Source of the DNA: an uncultured Granulosicoccaceae bacterium
GTDB lineage: Bacteria > Pseudomonadota > Gammaproteobacteria > Granulosicoccales > Granulosicoccaceae
Assembly (NCBI GenBank): GCA_938045275.1
Contig: CALIMV010000075.1
Span: 1-32,401, forward strand
Length of the DNA: 32,401 nt
Reading direction: 5' to 3'
Shown here: positions 1-7,757 of the stretch, one piece after another
How the letters are laid out: the number at the start of each line of letters is the position of its first letter
How positions within the stretch are numbered: position 1 is the stretch's first letter
The notes under the pieces: model-generated
What the model was told of the DNA's origin: nothing
The model's input: the letters and a program-made list of their open reading frames with translations, nothing else
The model's database searches: none
Position numbers and translations under genes: made by a program

Positions 1-114
1 TGTACATAATAATTAGGATAGCGACGCGCCGAATAGGACATACTTGTTGCCTCCGAGCCGACTAACCTTGATACAATTCAGAGGTTTACGACAACACCAG
101 AATCTAAAACGCCT
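1..114. other. Upstream region of the OmpA-domain gene
   Basis: No gene is visible here. The stretch is the leader of the OmpA-domain gene. A TACAAT hexamer near position 70 could be a -10 element, but no well-spaced -35 goes with it. There is no clear Shine-Dalgarno sequence before the ATG at 115. Confidence 0.3.
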
Positions 115-1809
115 ATGAAATCATTGCTCGCTCTATTGCTCCTTAGTTTAGCGCTCGCATTTGGCTATTGGAAAACTCAATACCCAGATTCAACTGTGGG
201 TAATCTGACAGCCAGCGCCAGCACAAGTGTCAGTCGCATCACCAGCGGAATCTCCTCTGCATTTTCTAGCGGAATGTCTGGCGGAATGTCTAGCGGAATG
301 TCTGGCGGATTGTCTGGCGGAATGTCTGGCGGGGTATCCAGTGCATCGCTCAACGAGCGCCTCGACGCCATCGAATCCAATCTTGCCGAAACACGAAGCC
401 TGGCCGATCCGGCTGCAACCAATACCCGCCTGGAATCACTTGAGGCAGCCATTGTCGCAACTCAACAATCAGCGGACCCGTCAGTGATCAATGGGCGTCT
501 GACCGATGCAGAGCGACGAATGGCGGCATTGGAGGCAAAAGTAGTCCAGCTTAAAGCTGACACAAGTTCATCACTTGAATCAATCAGTACCGATACAACC
601 GACAAAGATGCTTTGACAGTTGCCCTGGAAGACAGATTGGAGCTCCTTAATCGTCGGGTCGAAGAACAAGCCGAAAAATTCAGTAGCGATAGTACCGGTG
701 CCGATAGGTTCAACAATGCCATGACAGCATTGGAAGCCAGCATCGAAAGCCTAAAAGATAGCCAGGACCGTCTCGCCAATGAGCAGAATGCAGAGCTCTC
801 AGGCATGAATGAAAAACTGGAGAGCTTCGTAGCCCGGTTTAATACATTGTCTGCCGATGCGAGCAATGGTGACTCGGAAGCGGTCGCCAGCATCAATGCA
901 CAAATCGATCAACGCATTGTTGCATTGGAAGACAAGCTGGACACCACCAATGCCGATTCGCTGCGGATTGAGTCAATGTCTAATGAATTGTCCGGAGCGC
1001 GCGTTAAGTTGCGAGCCATGGAACAGGGTGTAGCCGACGCCAATGCGCTGATAGCTGATCTAACACGCCAAATAGCCGGGTTGAGCACACAAACTGAATC
1101 ATCCTCAATAGACGGTCAGCAAGCTCAGCTTCGATCACAACTCGAGCAACTACAAGATCAGATGAATCAACCAGGTGACAGCGCCGACATCACCGAACTC
1201 ACTAGTGTGCTACAAGCCACACGCGATCGGGTTGAAATGCTTGAACAAAGAGTTGTCGAACTACCCGCAACATCCAGTGGGGCTGATGAGGCAACGCAAG
1301 CTCAAAGCGCGTTGCAAGCACAAATTAAAGCATTGGAAAGCAAATTGGCCGAAGTCCAAGCTGCTCCCGATCCAAATCTGGTCAGCACCTTAAACCAGGT
1401 TGAGGAAAAGGTAAGCGCGTTAGCGGCCAAAAGTTACGTGACACAGGAAGAATTGCGTGAACAACAGCAAGGCAAGAGCATTGAATATAAAATTTACTTC
1501 GAACCTGACAGTACAGAAATTACCGAGGATGCGGGCCTTGTTCTTAACTCTTTTATAGCGCAGGAAAAAAATCGCGCCACTGGTGTGTCTATTTACGGGT
1601 TTACCGACAGAATCGGTTCAGCGACTTATAATCAGGCACTTGCTCTGCAACGCGCCACCAACGTGCGCTCTTACTTGATACAAAATGGTTTCAGCTACAC
1701 AAAGATCAAGTCCTTGAGCGGACTAGGTGAAGATGCTGCAGCCAATTCACCAGATGATGAAGAGGATGCGCAGCAACGTTCAGTGGTACTGTATGCGCAA
1801 CAGCCCTGA
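115..1809 (+). CDS. OmpA-domain peptidoglycan-binding coiled-coil protein
   Basis: Predicted envelope protein of 564 residues. Residues 1-20 are a hydrophobic export signal or uncleaved inner-membrane anchor; an Ala-x-Ala near residue 15 leaves cleavage open. Residues 51-74 are a Ser/Gly/Met tetrapeptide repeat encoded by a 12-bp minisatellite. Residues 80-450 are Leu/Glu/Gln/Ala-rich and read as long coiled coil. Residues about 455-564 form an OmpA C-terminal domain: the segment GFTDRIGSATYNQALALQRA matches the peptidoglycan-binding core of OmpA, including the Asp of TDR and the Arg of QRA that contact diaminopimelate. By inference the protein spans the periplasm and holds the cell wall. No enzymatic function is indicated. 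The pncA-like gene starts 32 bp downstream. Confidence 0.85.
   Translation: MKSLLALLLLSLALAFGYWKTQYPDSTVGNLTASASTSVSRITSGISSAFSSGMSGGMSSGMSGGLSGGMSGGVSSASLNERLDAIESNLAETRSLADPAATNTRLESLEAAIVATQQSADPSVINGRLTDAERRMAALEAKVVQLKADTSSSLESISTDTTDKDALTVALEDRLELLNRRVEEQAEKFSSDSTGADRFNNAMTALEASIESLKDSQDRLANEQNAELSGMNEKLESFVARFNTLSADASNGDSEAVASINAQIDQRIVALEDKLDTTNADSLRIESMSNELSGARVKLRAMEQGVADANALIADLTRQIAGLSTQTESSSIDGQQAQLRSQLEQLQDQMNQPGDSADITELTSVLQATRDRVEMLEQRVVELPATSSGADEATQAQSALQAQIKALESKLAEVQAAPDPNLVSTLNQVEEKVSALAAKSYVTQEELREQQQGKSIEYKIYFEPDSTEITEDAGLVLNSFIAQEKNRATGVSIYGFTDRIGSATYNQALALQRATNVRSYLIQNGFSYTKIKSLSGLGEDAAANSPDDEEDAQQRSVVLYAQQP
265..336 (+). repeat. 12-bp coding minisatellite (five full copies plus a partial)
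   Basis: Direct head-to-tail copies start at 265, 277, 289, 301 and 313, followed by a decayed copy at 325. The units alternate between tctagcggaatg and tctggcggaatg; the fourth has a single A-to-T change. The unit length is a multiple of three, so each copy adds four residues (Ser, Gly/Ser, Gly, Met/Leu/Val) without breaking the OmpA-domain reading frame. Nearly identical copies suggest recent slippage or unequal recombination. Confidence 0.95.
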
Positions 1810-1841
1810 TTCAACTGAAACATTACGCCGGGAATAATTCC

Positions 1842-2459
1842 GTGAACGTGGAAACTACAGATACTGACTGCCTGCTCATTATTGATGTTCAGAATGATTT
1901 CTGCCAGGCAGGCGCGCTAGCCGTTCCCGATGGTGATGCGGTTGTTGCCAGTATCAACGCACTGAGCACGCAATTTGCCAATGTCGTCGCTACACAGGAC
2001 TGGCATCCGGCTGGTCATTCATCATTTGCCAGTGTGCACAAAGGGCGCTCACCGCTGGAACAAATAGATATGCCATACGGCCCTCAAACACTGTGGCCTG
2101 ACCACTGTATCCAAGGCTCACACGGTGCCGAATTTCACCCGCAGTTAGACACCAACGTCATTCAGAACACGATAAGAAAAGGTTTCCGACAACCGATAGA
2201 TTCGTATTCTGCTTTCTTTGAAAATGATCATACAACCACCACGGGGTTGAGCGGTTATTTGCGAGAGCGAGGTATAAAACGTGTGTTCTGCGTTGGACTG
2301 GCACTGGATTTTTGCGTCAGGTTCTCCGCTGAAGATGCCCGACGAGAAGGATTTGAAACTATTGTCATTGAGGCAGCTTGTCGTGGCATAGATATGGACG
2401 GCTCAGTTGAGGCGGCACGGCAAGCCATGATAGATACCGGAGTATCACTACTAAACTAG
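1842..2459 (+). CDS. pncA: Nicotinamidase (bifunctional nicotinamidase/pyrazinamidase family)
   Basis: Hydrolyses nicotinamide to nicotinic acid and ammonia in the cytoplasmic NAD salvage pathway. The 205 residues match the isochorismatase-fold PncA family in length. The catalytic triad is visible: Asp15 in IDVQNDF, Lys113 in IRKGF and Cys158 in LALDFCV, where E. coli PncA has Asp10, Lys111 and Cys156. The metal-binding pattern DWHPAGHSSF is also present. The start is GTG at 1842, with GGGAA a short distance upstream. It lies 32 bp after the OmpA-domain gene on the same strand and could be read from the same transcript. Identification is firm at family level. Confidence 0.93.
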   Translation: MNVETTDTDCLLIIDVQNDFCQAGALAVPDGDAVVASINALSTQFANVVATQDWHPAGHSSFASVHKGRSPLEQIDMPYGPQTLWPDHCIQGSHGAEFHPQLDTNVIQNTIRKGFRQPIDSYSAFFENDHTTTTGLSGYLRERGIKRVFCVGLALDFCVRFSAEDARREGFETIVIEAACRGIDMDGSVEAARQAMIDTGVSLLN

Positions 2460-2470
2460 AAGCGATCTTT

Positions 2471-2510
2471 ATATCGATGCGGGCCCCATTATATCGATGC
2501 GGGCCCCATT
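2471..2510. repeat. Perfect 20-bp tandem duplication
   Basis: The unit atatcgatgcgggccccatt occurs twice in direct succession (2471-2490 and 2491-2510) in the convergent gap between pncA and the cyclase gene. Each copy contains the short palindromes ATCGAT and GGGCCC. There is no T tract or long stem, so it is not an obvious terminator. It looks like a recent duplication. Confidence 0.95.
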
Positions 2511-2597
2511 CTCTGCTCGACCAACACACGCTGTGTCTGAACGCTCATTCTGTGTTTTTGAGATGGCTGCTGGTTAAAGAATAAATCGAAAGTTGAG

Positions 2598-3482
2598 TTA
2601 GTCAATAACGCTGTATTTTAGTGAGTGAGAAGCGTCCTCATCCGGTAAACAGCCTAGTCCAATTTTGCCGCGGCCGTTGAGTACAACGGTCTCTCGACGT
2701 ACAAACAATGGCACCTGACCTTCTCGCTGTATGTAAGTGCCGTTTGTACTGGTGTCTGAAATTTGTATCTGCCCTGCACTCCAATCAAATTGCGCATGCT
2801 TGCGGCTGACTCTATCCCCATCAATACTGACACTACAACGCTCATCACGGCCCACATTTAAAATTGCACTTTCCTTGTTCAAGCGAAAAGTCGCGTTTTC
2901 TGTAGACAGTACCAGTGTGGTGTGCTCATTAAAGTCCACAAAGTTAACTGCCGGCTGCGCAACCCGTGTGTGCATGGCTGCATCGGCTTCCCAGGTAATT
3001 CTGTAGATGCCAACCGGCTTGGATATGCCCCTTACTAATATATTGTCTAGTAATGTTGCGAGAGCACGATTTTCACCACTAAGTTGCGCAATGCAGAACT
3101 CTGTGGCGGTGATTTCTTCGGTTTTGGCAAAAGACGCAACACGCGCAGCGATATTTACGGCATTGCCGTACACATCCCCTTTATCCGGGATAACCGGGCC
3201 AAAGTGAAACCCGGCACGTACCGCCAGTGGTGTCTGTTTATGTAATTCTTGCATGGCGCAAGCAGCCTGCAAGGCATCGTCGCAGGAACTGAAGCTAGCC
3301 AGTGTTGAATCGCCTACTGTACGCAGCACTTTACCGCGGTGCCCCTCTACTGCACGTGCCATAAAGCTCAGACTTTCCGCTACCCGACGGTGGGCCTCGA
3401 CATCGCCAACTGTCTCATACAGCTCGGTACTTCCGGCAATATCGGCAAACAAAATTGCCAGGGTTTGCTGAGCTTGGTCCAT
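2598..3482 (-). CDS. Class III adenylate/guanylate cyclase with C-terminal FHA domain
   Basis: Predicted soluble nucleotide cyclase of 294 residues making a cyclic nucleotide, probably cAMP. The N-terminal catalytic domain (about 5-165) has both metal-binding aspartates (Asp14 in FADIAGST, Asp58 in VGDST), the Lys51 region for base recognition, and the GNAVNIAARV motif with the Asn and Arg that stabilise the transition state, so it looks active. The C-terminal forkhead-associated domain (about 200-285) carries GRDERCS, SRKHAQF and STNGTYI, the usual phosphothreonine-binding loops. There is no transmembrane segment. By inference a phosphoprotein partner recruits or regulates the cyclase. ATG at 3482 begins the conserved fold at once; no strong ribosome site precedes it. 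Substrate choice (ATP or GTP) is inferred from family trends only. Confidence 0.88.
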   Translation of the reverse strand: MDQAQQTLAILFADIAGSTELYETVGDVEAHRRVAESLSFMARAVEGHRGKVLRTVGDSTLASFSSCDDALQAACAMQELHKQTPLAVRAGFHFGPVIPDKGDVYGNAVNIAARVASFAKTEEITATEFCIAQLSGENRALATLLDNILVRGISKPVGIYRITWEADAAMHTRVAQPAVNFVDFNEHTTLVLSTENATFRLNKESAILNVGRDERCSVSIDGDRVSRKHAQFDWSAGQIQISDTSTNGTYIQREGQVPLFVRRETVVLNGRGKIGLGCLPDEDASHSLKYSVID

Positions 3483-3595
3483 TAAATGTTGCTAGGCATA
3501 TATCGAATAGGTCATGGTATCGCAGCCGCTGCGCCACGAAAAGCACTACAGCGCTTCTGTTACCATATGATACGGAATTTTAACAGGCTCTGTGC

Positions 3596-3603
3596 AGGTG
3601 GGG
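3596..3603 (+). promoter_or_regulatory. Ribosome binding site deciding the oxygenase start
   Basis: AGGTGGGG lies six bases before the ATG at 3610. It overlaps codons that would be translated if the upstream GTG at 3592 were used, and that GTG has no comparable site. The ATG is therefore the better start. Confidence 0.6.
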
Positions 3604-3609
3604 TATCAG

Positions 3610-4452
3610 ATGGGTGAGTTAGTAGCAGTAGATTACGAGGCAGCTGATAGCGATGCTCGGTTCGTTGCCTCTTTGCGAGAAACTGGATTCGGTGTGTTAA
3701 AAAATCACCCAATTACAGAAGCCACAGTTAACGCTATTTATGAAAACTGGTACGGTTTTTTCGCCAATGAAGATAAACACCGCTATTTATTCGACGCGGA
3801 GAAATTTGACGGCTTTTTCCCCACAACAATGGCTGAAACAGCGAAAGGGCACTCCATACCCGATCTGAAAGAATATTATCACTACTACCCGTGGGGACGG
3901 TGCCCTGAGGGTCTGAAAGAACAACTTGATCATTACTATTCGAACGCTGTCTCCCTGGCGTCTACCCTGCTGAGCTGGGTAGAGAAACATACCCCGGCAG
4001 ATGTGGCCAGCGGATACACCGAACCGCTGTCAAATATGATTAAAGGTAGCGATCAGACCTTACTGCGAGTATTGCACTATCCACCTATGCCAAACGATAT
4101 AGACCCTGGAGCCATTCGAGCCAGCGCTCACGAAGATATCAATTTGCTAACATTGCTGCCGGCAGCAAACGAACCGGGATTGCAGGTAAAAAAGCGCGAT
4201 GGAACATGGTTAGATGTACCATGCGATTTTGGCAACCTGATTATCAATGTTGGAGACATGTTACAAGAAGCGTCTGGCGGGTATTTTCCGTCGACAACTC
4301 ATCGTGTCATCAATCCTGAAGGCACAAACGCACGCAACTCGAGAATCTCGCTGCCGCTGTTTTTGCATCCACGACCAGATGTTCGCTTATCAGCGCGTTA
4401 CAGCGCAGGCGAGTACTTAACTGAACGGCTGACTGAGTTACGCGGCAAATAG
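3610..4452 (+). CDS. 2-oxoglutarate/Fe(II)-dependent oxygenase, isopenicillin N synthase-like
   Basis: Cytoplasmic non-haem iron oxygenase of 280 residues from the ATG at 3610; a GTG at 3592 would add six residues. The N-terminal DIOX_N-like part contains RETGFGVLKNHPI. In the C-terminal double-stranded beta-helix, the iron ligands are His174 and Asp176 (SAHEDINLLTLL) and His231 (STTHRVINP). Arg245, in RNSRISLPLF, is the expected 2-oxoglutarate carboxylate anchor (RxS). The substrate cannot be read from the sequence; relatives act on small molecules, including ethylene-forming and antibiotic-forming enzymes. A short-chain dehydrogenase follows after 108 bp on the same strand, so the two might act in one oxidation route, but the gap is wide for a tight operon. 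Confidence 0.85.
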   Translation: MGELVAVDYEAADSDARFVASLRETGFGVLKNHPITEATVNAIYENWYGFFANEDKHRYLFDAEKFDGFFPTTMAETAKGHSIPDLKEYYHYYPWGRCPEGLKEQLDHYYSNAVSLASTLLSWVEKHTPADVASGYTEPLSNMIKGSDQTLLRVLHYPPMPNDIDPGAIRASAHEDINLLTLLPAANEPGLQVKKRDGTWLDVPCDFGNLIINVGDMLQEASGGYFPSTTHRVINPEGTNARNSRISLPLFLHPRPDVRLSARYSAGEYLTERLTELRGK

Positions 4453-4560
4453 GCAATGACTGAGACATTAACGATTAAAAATTGCTATTTGTAGCCAACA
4501 ATATTCACACGACTCTTGCAAATCCATTCCAACTAAATCCAATTCAGGGAAAACAAGCAC

Positions 4561-5307
4561 ATGAGCAAAATAGCCTTAGTGACAGGGGCCGGCTCCGGCA
4601 TTGGTCGTGAATCTGCCGGTGCGTTGGCAGACGCCGGGTTCCATGTTGTGCTGACCGGTAGGCGTCAGTCTGCGCTGGATGAAACTGTCGAGCTATTCAA
4701 CGCATCAGATGCCACAACAGTCATAACCTGCGATGTAAGTGATGAGGCATCTGTAGACGCTTTGTTCAAAGCCATCCAGGATAAACACGGCAGGCTTGAT
4801 ATCCTGTTTAATAATGCTGGTAACAATGTTCCGCCAATGCCAATAGATGAGCTTAGCGTTGCCCAATGGCGCACGGTTATCGATGTTAACCTGACAGGCG
4901 CCTTTCTCGCCGCACGAGGCGCATTTGCTCTGATGCGTAAGCAGAACCCACAAGGCGGACGCATAATCAACAATGGTTCAATCTCAGCTGCAGCTCCGCG
5001 CCCAGGATCGGTACCTTACACCGTTAGCAAACATGCGATAAGTGGTCTGACAAAAACGCTGGCGCTCGATGGCCGCCCGTTTGATATTGCCTGCGGTCAA
5101 ATCGATATTGGCAACACCGCATCGGCAATGACCGACGCAATGGCAACAGGGGTACCTCAAGCAGATGGTTCCATTAAACCAGAGCCAACCATGGATACAA
5201 AACACGTGGCCGAAGCGGTAGTCAATATGGCAAGCCTGCCTTTGAGTGCGAATGTATTGAATATGACTATTATGGCAACAAAAATGCCATTGGTCGGACG
5301 CGGTTAA
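4561..5307 (+). CDS. Short-chain dehydrogenase/reductase (SDR) family oxidoreductase
   Basis: NAD(P)-dependent oxidoreductase of 248 residues, the usual length for classical SDRs. The Rossmann nucleotide motif TGAGSGIG is at residues 8-15, NNAG follows at about 86-89, and the catalytic residues are Ser140, Tyr153 and Lys157 (YTVSK). The ATG at 4561 follows AGGGAAAAC. The substrate is unknown; the C-terminal region is not one I can tie to a named enzyme. It is terminated by the hairpin at 5314-5337, shared with the convergent antiporter gene. Confidence 0.9.
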   Translation: MSKIALVTGAGSGIGRESAGALADAGFHVVLTGRRQSALDETVELFNASDATTVITCDVSDEASVDALFKAIQDKHGRLDILFNNAGNNVPPMPIDELSVAQWRTVIDVNLTGAFLAARGAFALMRKQNPQGGRIINNGSISAAAPRPGSVPYTVSKHAISGLTKTLALDGRPFDIACGQIDIGNTASAMTDAMATGVPQADGSIKPEPTMDTKHVAEAVVNMASLPLSANVLNMTIMATKMPLVGRG

Positions 5308-5313
5308 CTCCAG

Positions 5314-5337
5314 AAATGCAACCTTCAGGTTGCATTT
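5314..5337. terminator. Bidirectional terminator between the SDR and antiporter genes
   Basis: A perfect 10-bp stem (AAATGCAACC pairing with GGTTGCATTT) closes a TTCA loop. It starts seven bases after the SDR stop, and its A-rich left and T-rich right arms could serve both strands. On the minus strand the stem encodes the last codons (Ala-Asn-Ala-Thr-stop region) of the antiporter, so the terminator overlaps coding sequence. The U tract is short, so efficiency is uncertain. Confidence 0.7.
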
Positions 5338-6902
5338 GCGGCTTCATATCTGCTCAGCGTATGGGTGGCAAAGTCGTTGCCGACTTCTTCATATAAATTA
5401 AACGATATACACCCCAACGCCTCTAGTTCGTCTTTTTGATCAGCAAATCTTGACGCAACGGCCAATTGCCCTGTGTAGCCAAGCTCTTGCGCCAATCTTA
5501 CGATCTGAAGGTTTTCACGATGATTGCTCAAACCAACAAGAATCAGATCGCATTGAGCAAGGCCGGTTCGTTCCCAGAAATCTCTATCAGAGGCATCCCC
5601 ATGAACACAGTGAAAACCTTTTGCAATTAGCTCGCTGGTGCGACTAAAACTCTCCTCAACTCCAACAATAGCGTCTCGACCGGATAGTTTTAATGTTTTG
5701 TACGCATTTCGACCCACTCGCCCCATACCCAATACTGCTGTATTAACGTTACCAAGCGATCCAATTTCTTCTTCTGGTAGCCGTTCACTGCGTTCATACC
5801 GGGCCAGGCGTGCTCGATTTTCCAGGTACAAGCGATGCACATGGTTGTTGATTGGCGTGGCCAGAAAAAAAGACATCGCCATAGCAAGCGCTAAGGTTGT
5901 GACCCAATCAGCAGTAAGAATACCTGCCTGCACTGATGCTGCAGCTACGATCAAACCAAACTCGCTGTAATTAAACAACAACATCCCAGAAAACCAGGCC
6001 GTACGTGCACGCAGGCCAAACAGCACGAAAAGCGAAAAGTAGATCACAGGTCGCAACACCAACAGCATGCCCAGCACACAAGCAACAAAGATCATTATTA
6101 ATGAAGGAAATCCATAGTAACCAATTTGCAGAAAAAAGCCGATCAGCAGCAGGTTTTTTAAACCAACCAGCTTATCGTACAACTCTTTCGCTTTTAATTT
6201 ATCAGCCCTGGCCACCAATACACCGATGAGCAATGCACCCAGACCACCTTTTATGTTTACAAACTCGAACAATTCGGCTGTGGTCAACGCAAACACTACC
6301 CCACTAAAGAGTAGTAGCTCACCATGTCCAATTGCCCGCATTACACGTTGTAACAACGGTCGAACAAACAGAAGAGCCAACAAACCCAAAGCCCAGGGTG
6401 TAGGGTATTTACCCGATGCAACTCCAAGGTAGACGACTGCCATAACGTCTTGCACGACCAATACACCTATCGCAATTGACGCATAAAACGATGCAGATTC
6501 ACCACGCTCCTCGCAGAGTTTTATGGCAAAAACCGTACTGGAAAAAGACAAAGCAAATGCCAACGCCCATGCAGATACACTTGAACTTAAAGCCAACGGT
6601 GCGAAAAAAGTACCAACCAACATAATGACAGCGGCGGTCAAAGGCACGGCAATAACCATGTGCAAAAAGGCCGACGCCCATACGTACATAGGTTTTAGTG
6701 CCTGGGGGTTCAGCTTTAAACCAATGGTGAATAGGAGCAAAGTGACACCGGCATCCGCTAGTGGTGCGAGCCCATCACCTGAACCTACATGCATAGCGTT
6801 AGCGACAAAGCCTGCCACCAGATACCCAAGCATAGGCGGGTAGCCGATGCGGCGCATGAACAACCCGGCCGCGAAGGCCAGTACAATAACAATAGGATCC
6901 AT
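5325..6902 (-). CDS. Monovalent cation:proton antiporter, CPA2/KefB type with RCK-N domain
   Basis: Integral inner-membrane protein of about 525 residues. Residues 1-380 hold roughly a dozen hydrophobic segments of the Na+/H+ exchanger fold. Residues about 395-510 form a TrkA-N/RCK Rossmann domain with GMGRVG and an acidic residue after the second strand (VGVEES), consistent with NAD(H) control. Such proteins exchange K+ or Na+ for protons. The KefC-type long C-terminus is absent, so this is a short KefB/YbaL-like member. The ATG at 6902 begins the first membrane helix directly; a TTG 30 bases upstream is possible, but neither start has a good ribosome site. The 3' end overlaps the terminator hairpin. 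Confidence 0.88.
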   Translation of the reverse strand: MDPIVIVLAFAAGLFMRRIGYPPMLGYLVAGFVANAMHVGSGDGLAPLADAGVTLLLFTIGLKLNPQALKPMYVWASAFLHMVIAVPLTAAVIMLVGTFFAPLALSSSVSAWALAFALSFSSTVFAIKLCEERGESASFYASIAIGVLVVQDVMAVVYLGVASGKYPTPWALGLLALLFVRPLLQRVMRAIGHGELLLFSGVVFALTTAELFEFVNIKGGLGALLIGVLVARADKLKAKELYDKLVGLKNLLLIGFFLQIGYYGFPSLIMIFVACVLGMLLVLRPVIYFSLFVLFGLRARTAWFSGMLLFNYSEFGLIVAAASVQAGILTADWVTTLALAMAMSFFLATPINNHVHRLYLENRARLARYERSERLPEEEIGSLGNVNTAVLGMGRVGRNAYKTLKLSGRDAIVGVEESFSRTSELIAKGFHCVHGDASDRDFWERTGLAQCDLILVGLSNHRENLQIVRLAQELGYTGQLAVASRFADQKDELEALGCISFNLYEEVGNDFATHTLSRYEAANAT

Positions 6903-7012
6903 ATTAGCTGTGCATTTGTAACAACCTGACAACGACTTTTAAGGTAGTTGAAAAGCCTTGCTGTGACCAGGTACAAGAAACCCTTTTACAGTGTGTTGGT
7001 AAGCAAAACAGA

Positions 7013-7391
7013 CTACTCAATCGGCACGGCGCTCTCGATAAGACCAAGCCGGTAGCTGCAACCGAATTCGATGACATTAACATTGAAGTTATATTGAGGA
7101 TGATGCAAAGCTGCCGACCTAACATTTCCGACAAACACATACGCACCAGAATGTGCATTAAGCATAAATGAAAAACCTTCGGCCGCCAGCAACGGAACCA
7201 CATTGTCATCTACATGTTCAATACCGACGACCTGACTGGCCACAGCCACCGCAAAACTCGCCTCAGTAGCCATATTTGCAGCCATATCTAATGTGGCTGG
7301 ATAATCGCGTTTTTATTGAACCGCCGCTGGCTGTGATTTCGGCGATATGTGGTTTTATGCGGGCATCAATTTCTCCAGGTTCCAGTGCCAT
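7013..7391 (-). pseudogene. Small unrecognised gene interrupted by a frameshift in an A5 run
   Basis: Two minus-strand reading frames join if one base is removed from the run of five A (plus-strand T, 7310-7314). The first starts at ATG 7391 (MALEPGEIDARIKPHIAEIT). The second runs from just after the A run to the stop at 7013 and includes YPATLDMAANMATEASFAVA. The corrected product would be about 125 residues, with no membrane segment and no family I recognise. Uncorrected, the first frame ends after about 42 codons and the second has an in-frame stop just before the junction. This may be a decayed gene, a sequencing or assembly slip at a homopolymer, or frameshifting during expression. It lies upstream of the antiporter gene on the same strand. 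Confidence 0.5.
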
Positions 7392-7757
7392 TTAAAGGTC
7401 TATTCGGGCGGTATGCCAAACTGAGCGGCTTGATTGTCGATAATCAGGCCGGTCCATGGTCACACGCGTTGGCTGATGGGTCAACGAATTCAGCCCGCTT
7501 GGCGTTGCCTTGCAACCCCCGACAAGGCGCCGGCTATGAACCCGGTATGGTACAAAAGTACGCAATGAACTGCTATTTATATGCCCAGGCACCTTCAAAT
7601 GGGACGATCAAGCACAGCCATGGCCCAATGCGAGGTCAATTTAACAGGGCGTTAAAATTCTGACAACAACTGCACCCCCGCATTAAGCTATCCTTCGCAC
7701 AGCCGTTAAAAACACAAAAACAGACCCCTTGCATTCAAATTCAGGACAACATCACTT
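7392..7757. other. 366-bp region without a convincing gene
   Basis: Open frames here (a plus-strand one across 7349-7663 and a minus-strand one across 7392-7598) have no recognisable motif, no ribosome site and composition unlike the neighbours. The right end must hold the desaturase promoter; an imperfect TGACAA and TAAGCT pair near 7661-7690 is the best candidate but weak. No repeats or RNA structure stood out. Confidence 0.4.

Noticed and set aside
227-487. Plus-strand frame with a repeated Ala-Glu-Cys-Leu pattern
   Set aside because: It is the out-of-frame reading of the 12-bp minisatellite inside the OmpA-domain gene, as is the Pro-rich minus-strand frame at 177-452.
462-896. 144-codon minus-strand frame
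   Set aside because: It lies wholly within the coiled-coil region of the OmpA-domain gene and mirrors its codon pattern; no motif of its own.
265-2510. CRISPR-like repeats
   Set aside because: The two repeat tracts are contiguous tandem copies without spacers, and no cas genes are present.
7300-7320. Programmed ribosomal frameshift at the A5 run
   Set aside because: The run is short and lacks a clear slippery heptamer or downstream structure; decay or sequence error is simpler, though not excluded.
7349-7663. 104-codon plus-strand frame
   Set aside because: It overlaps the 5' end of the frameshifted minus-strand gene, has no ribosome site and no recognisable motif.
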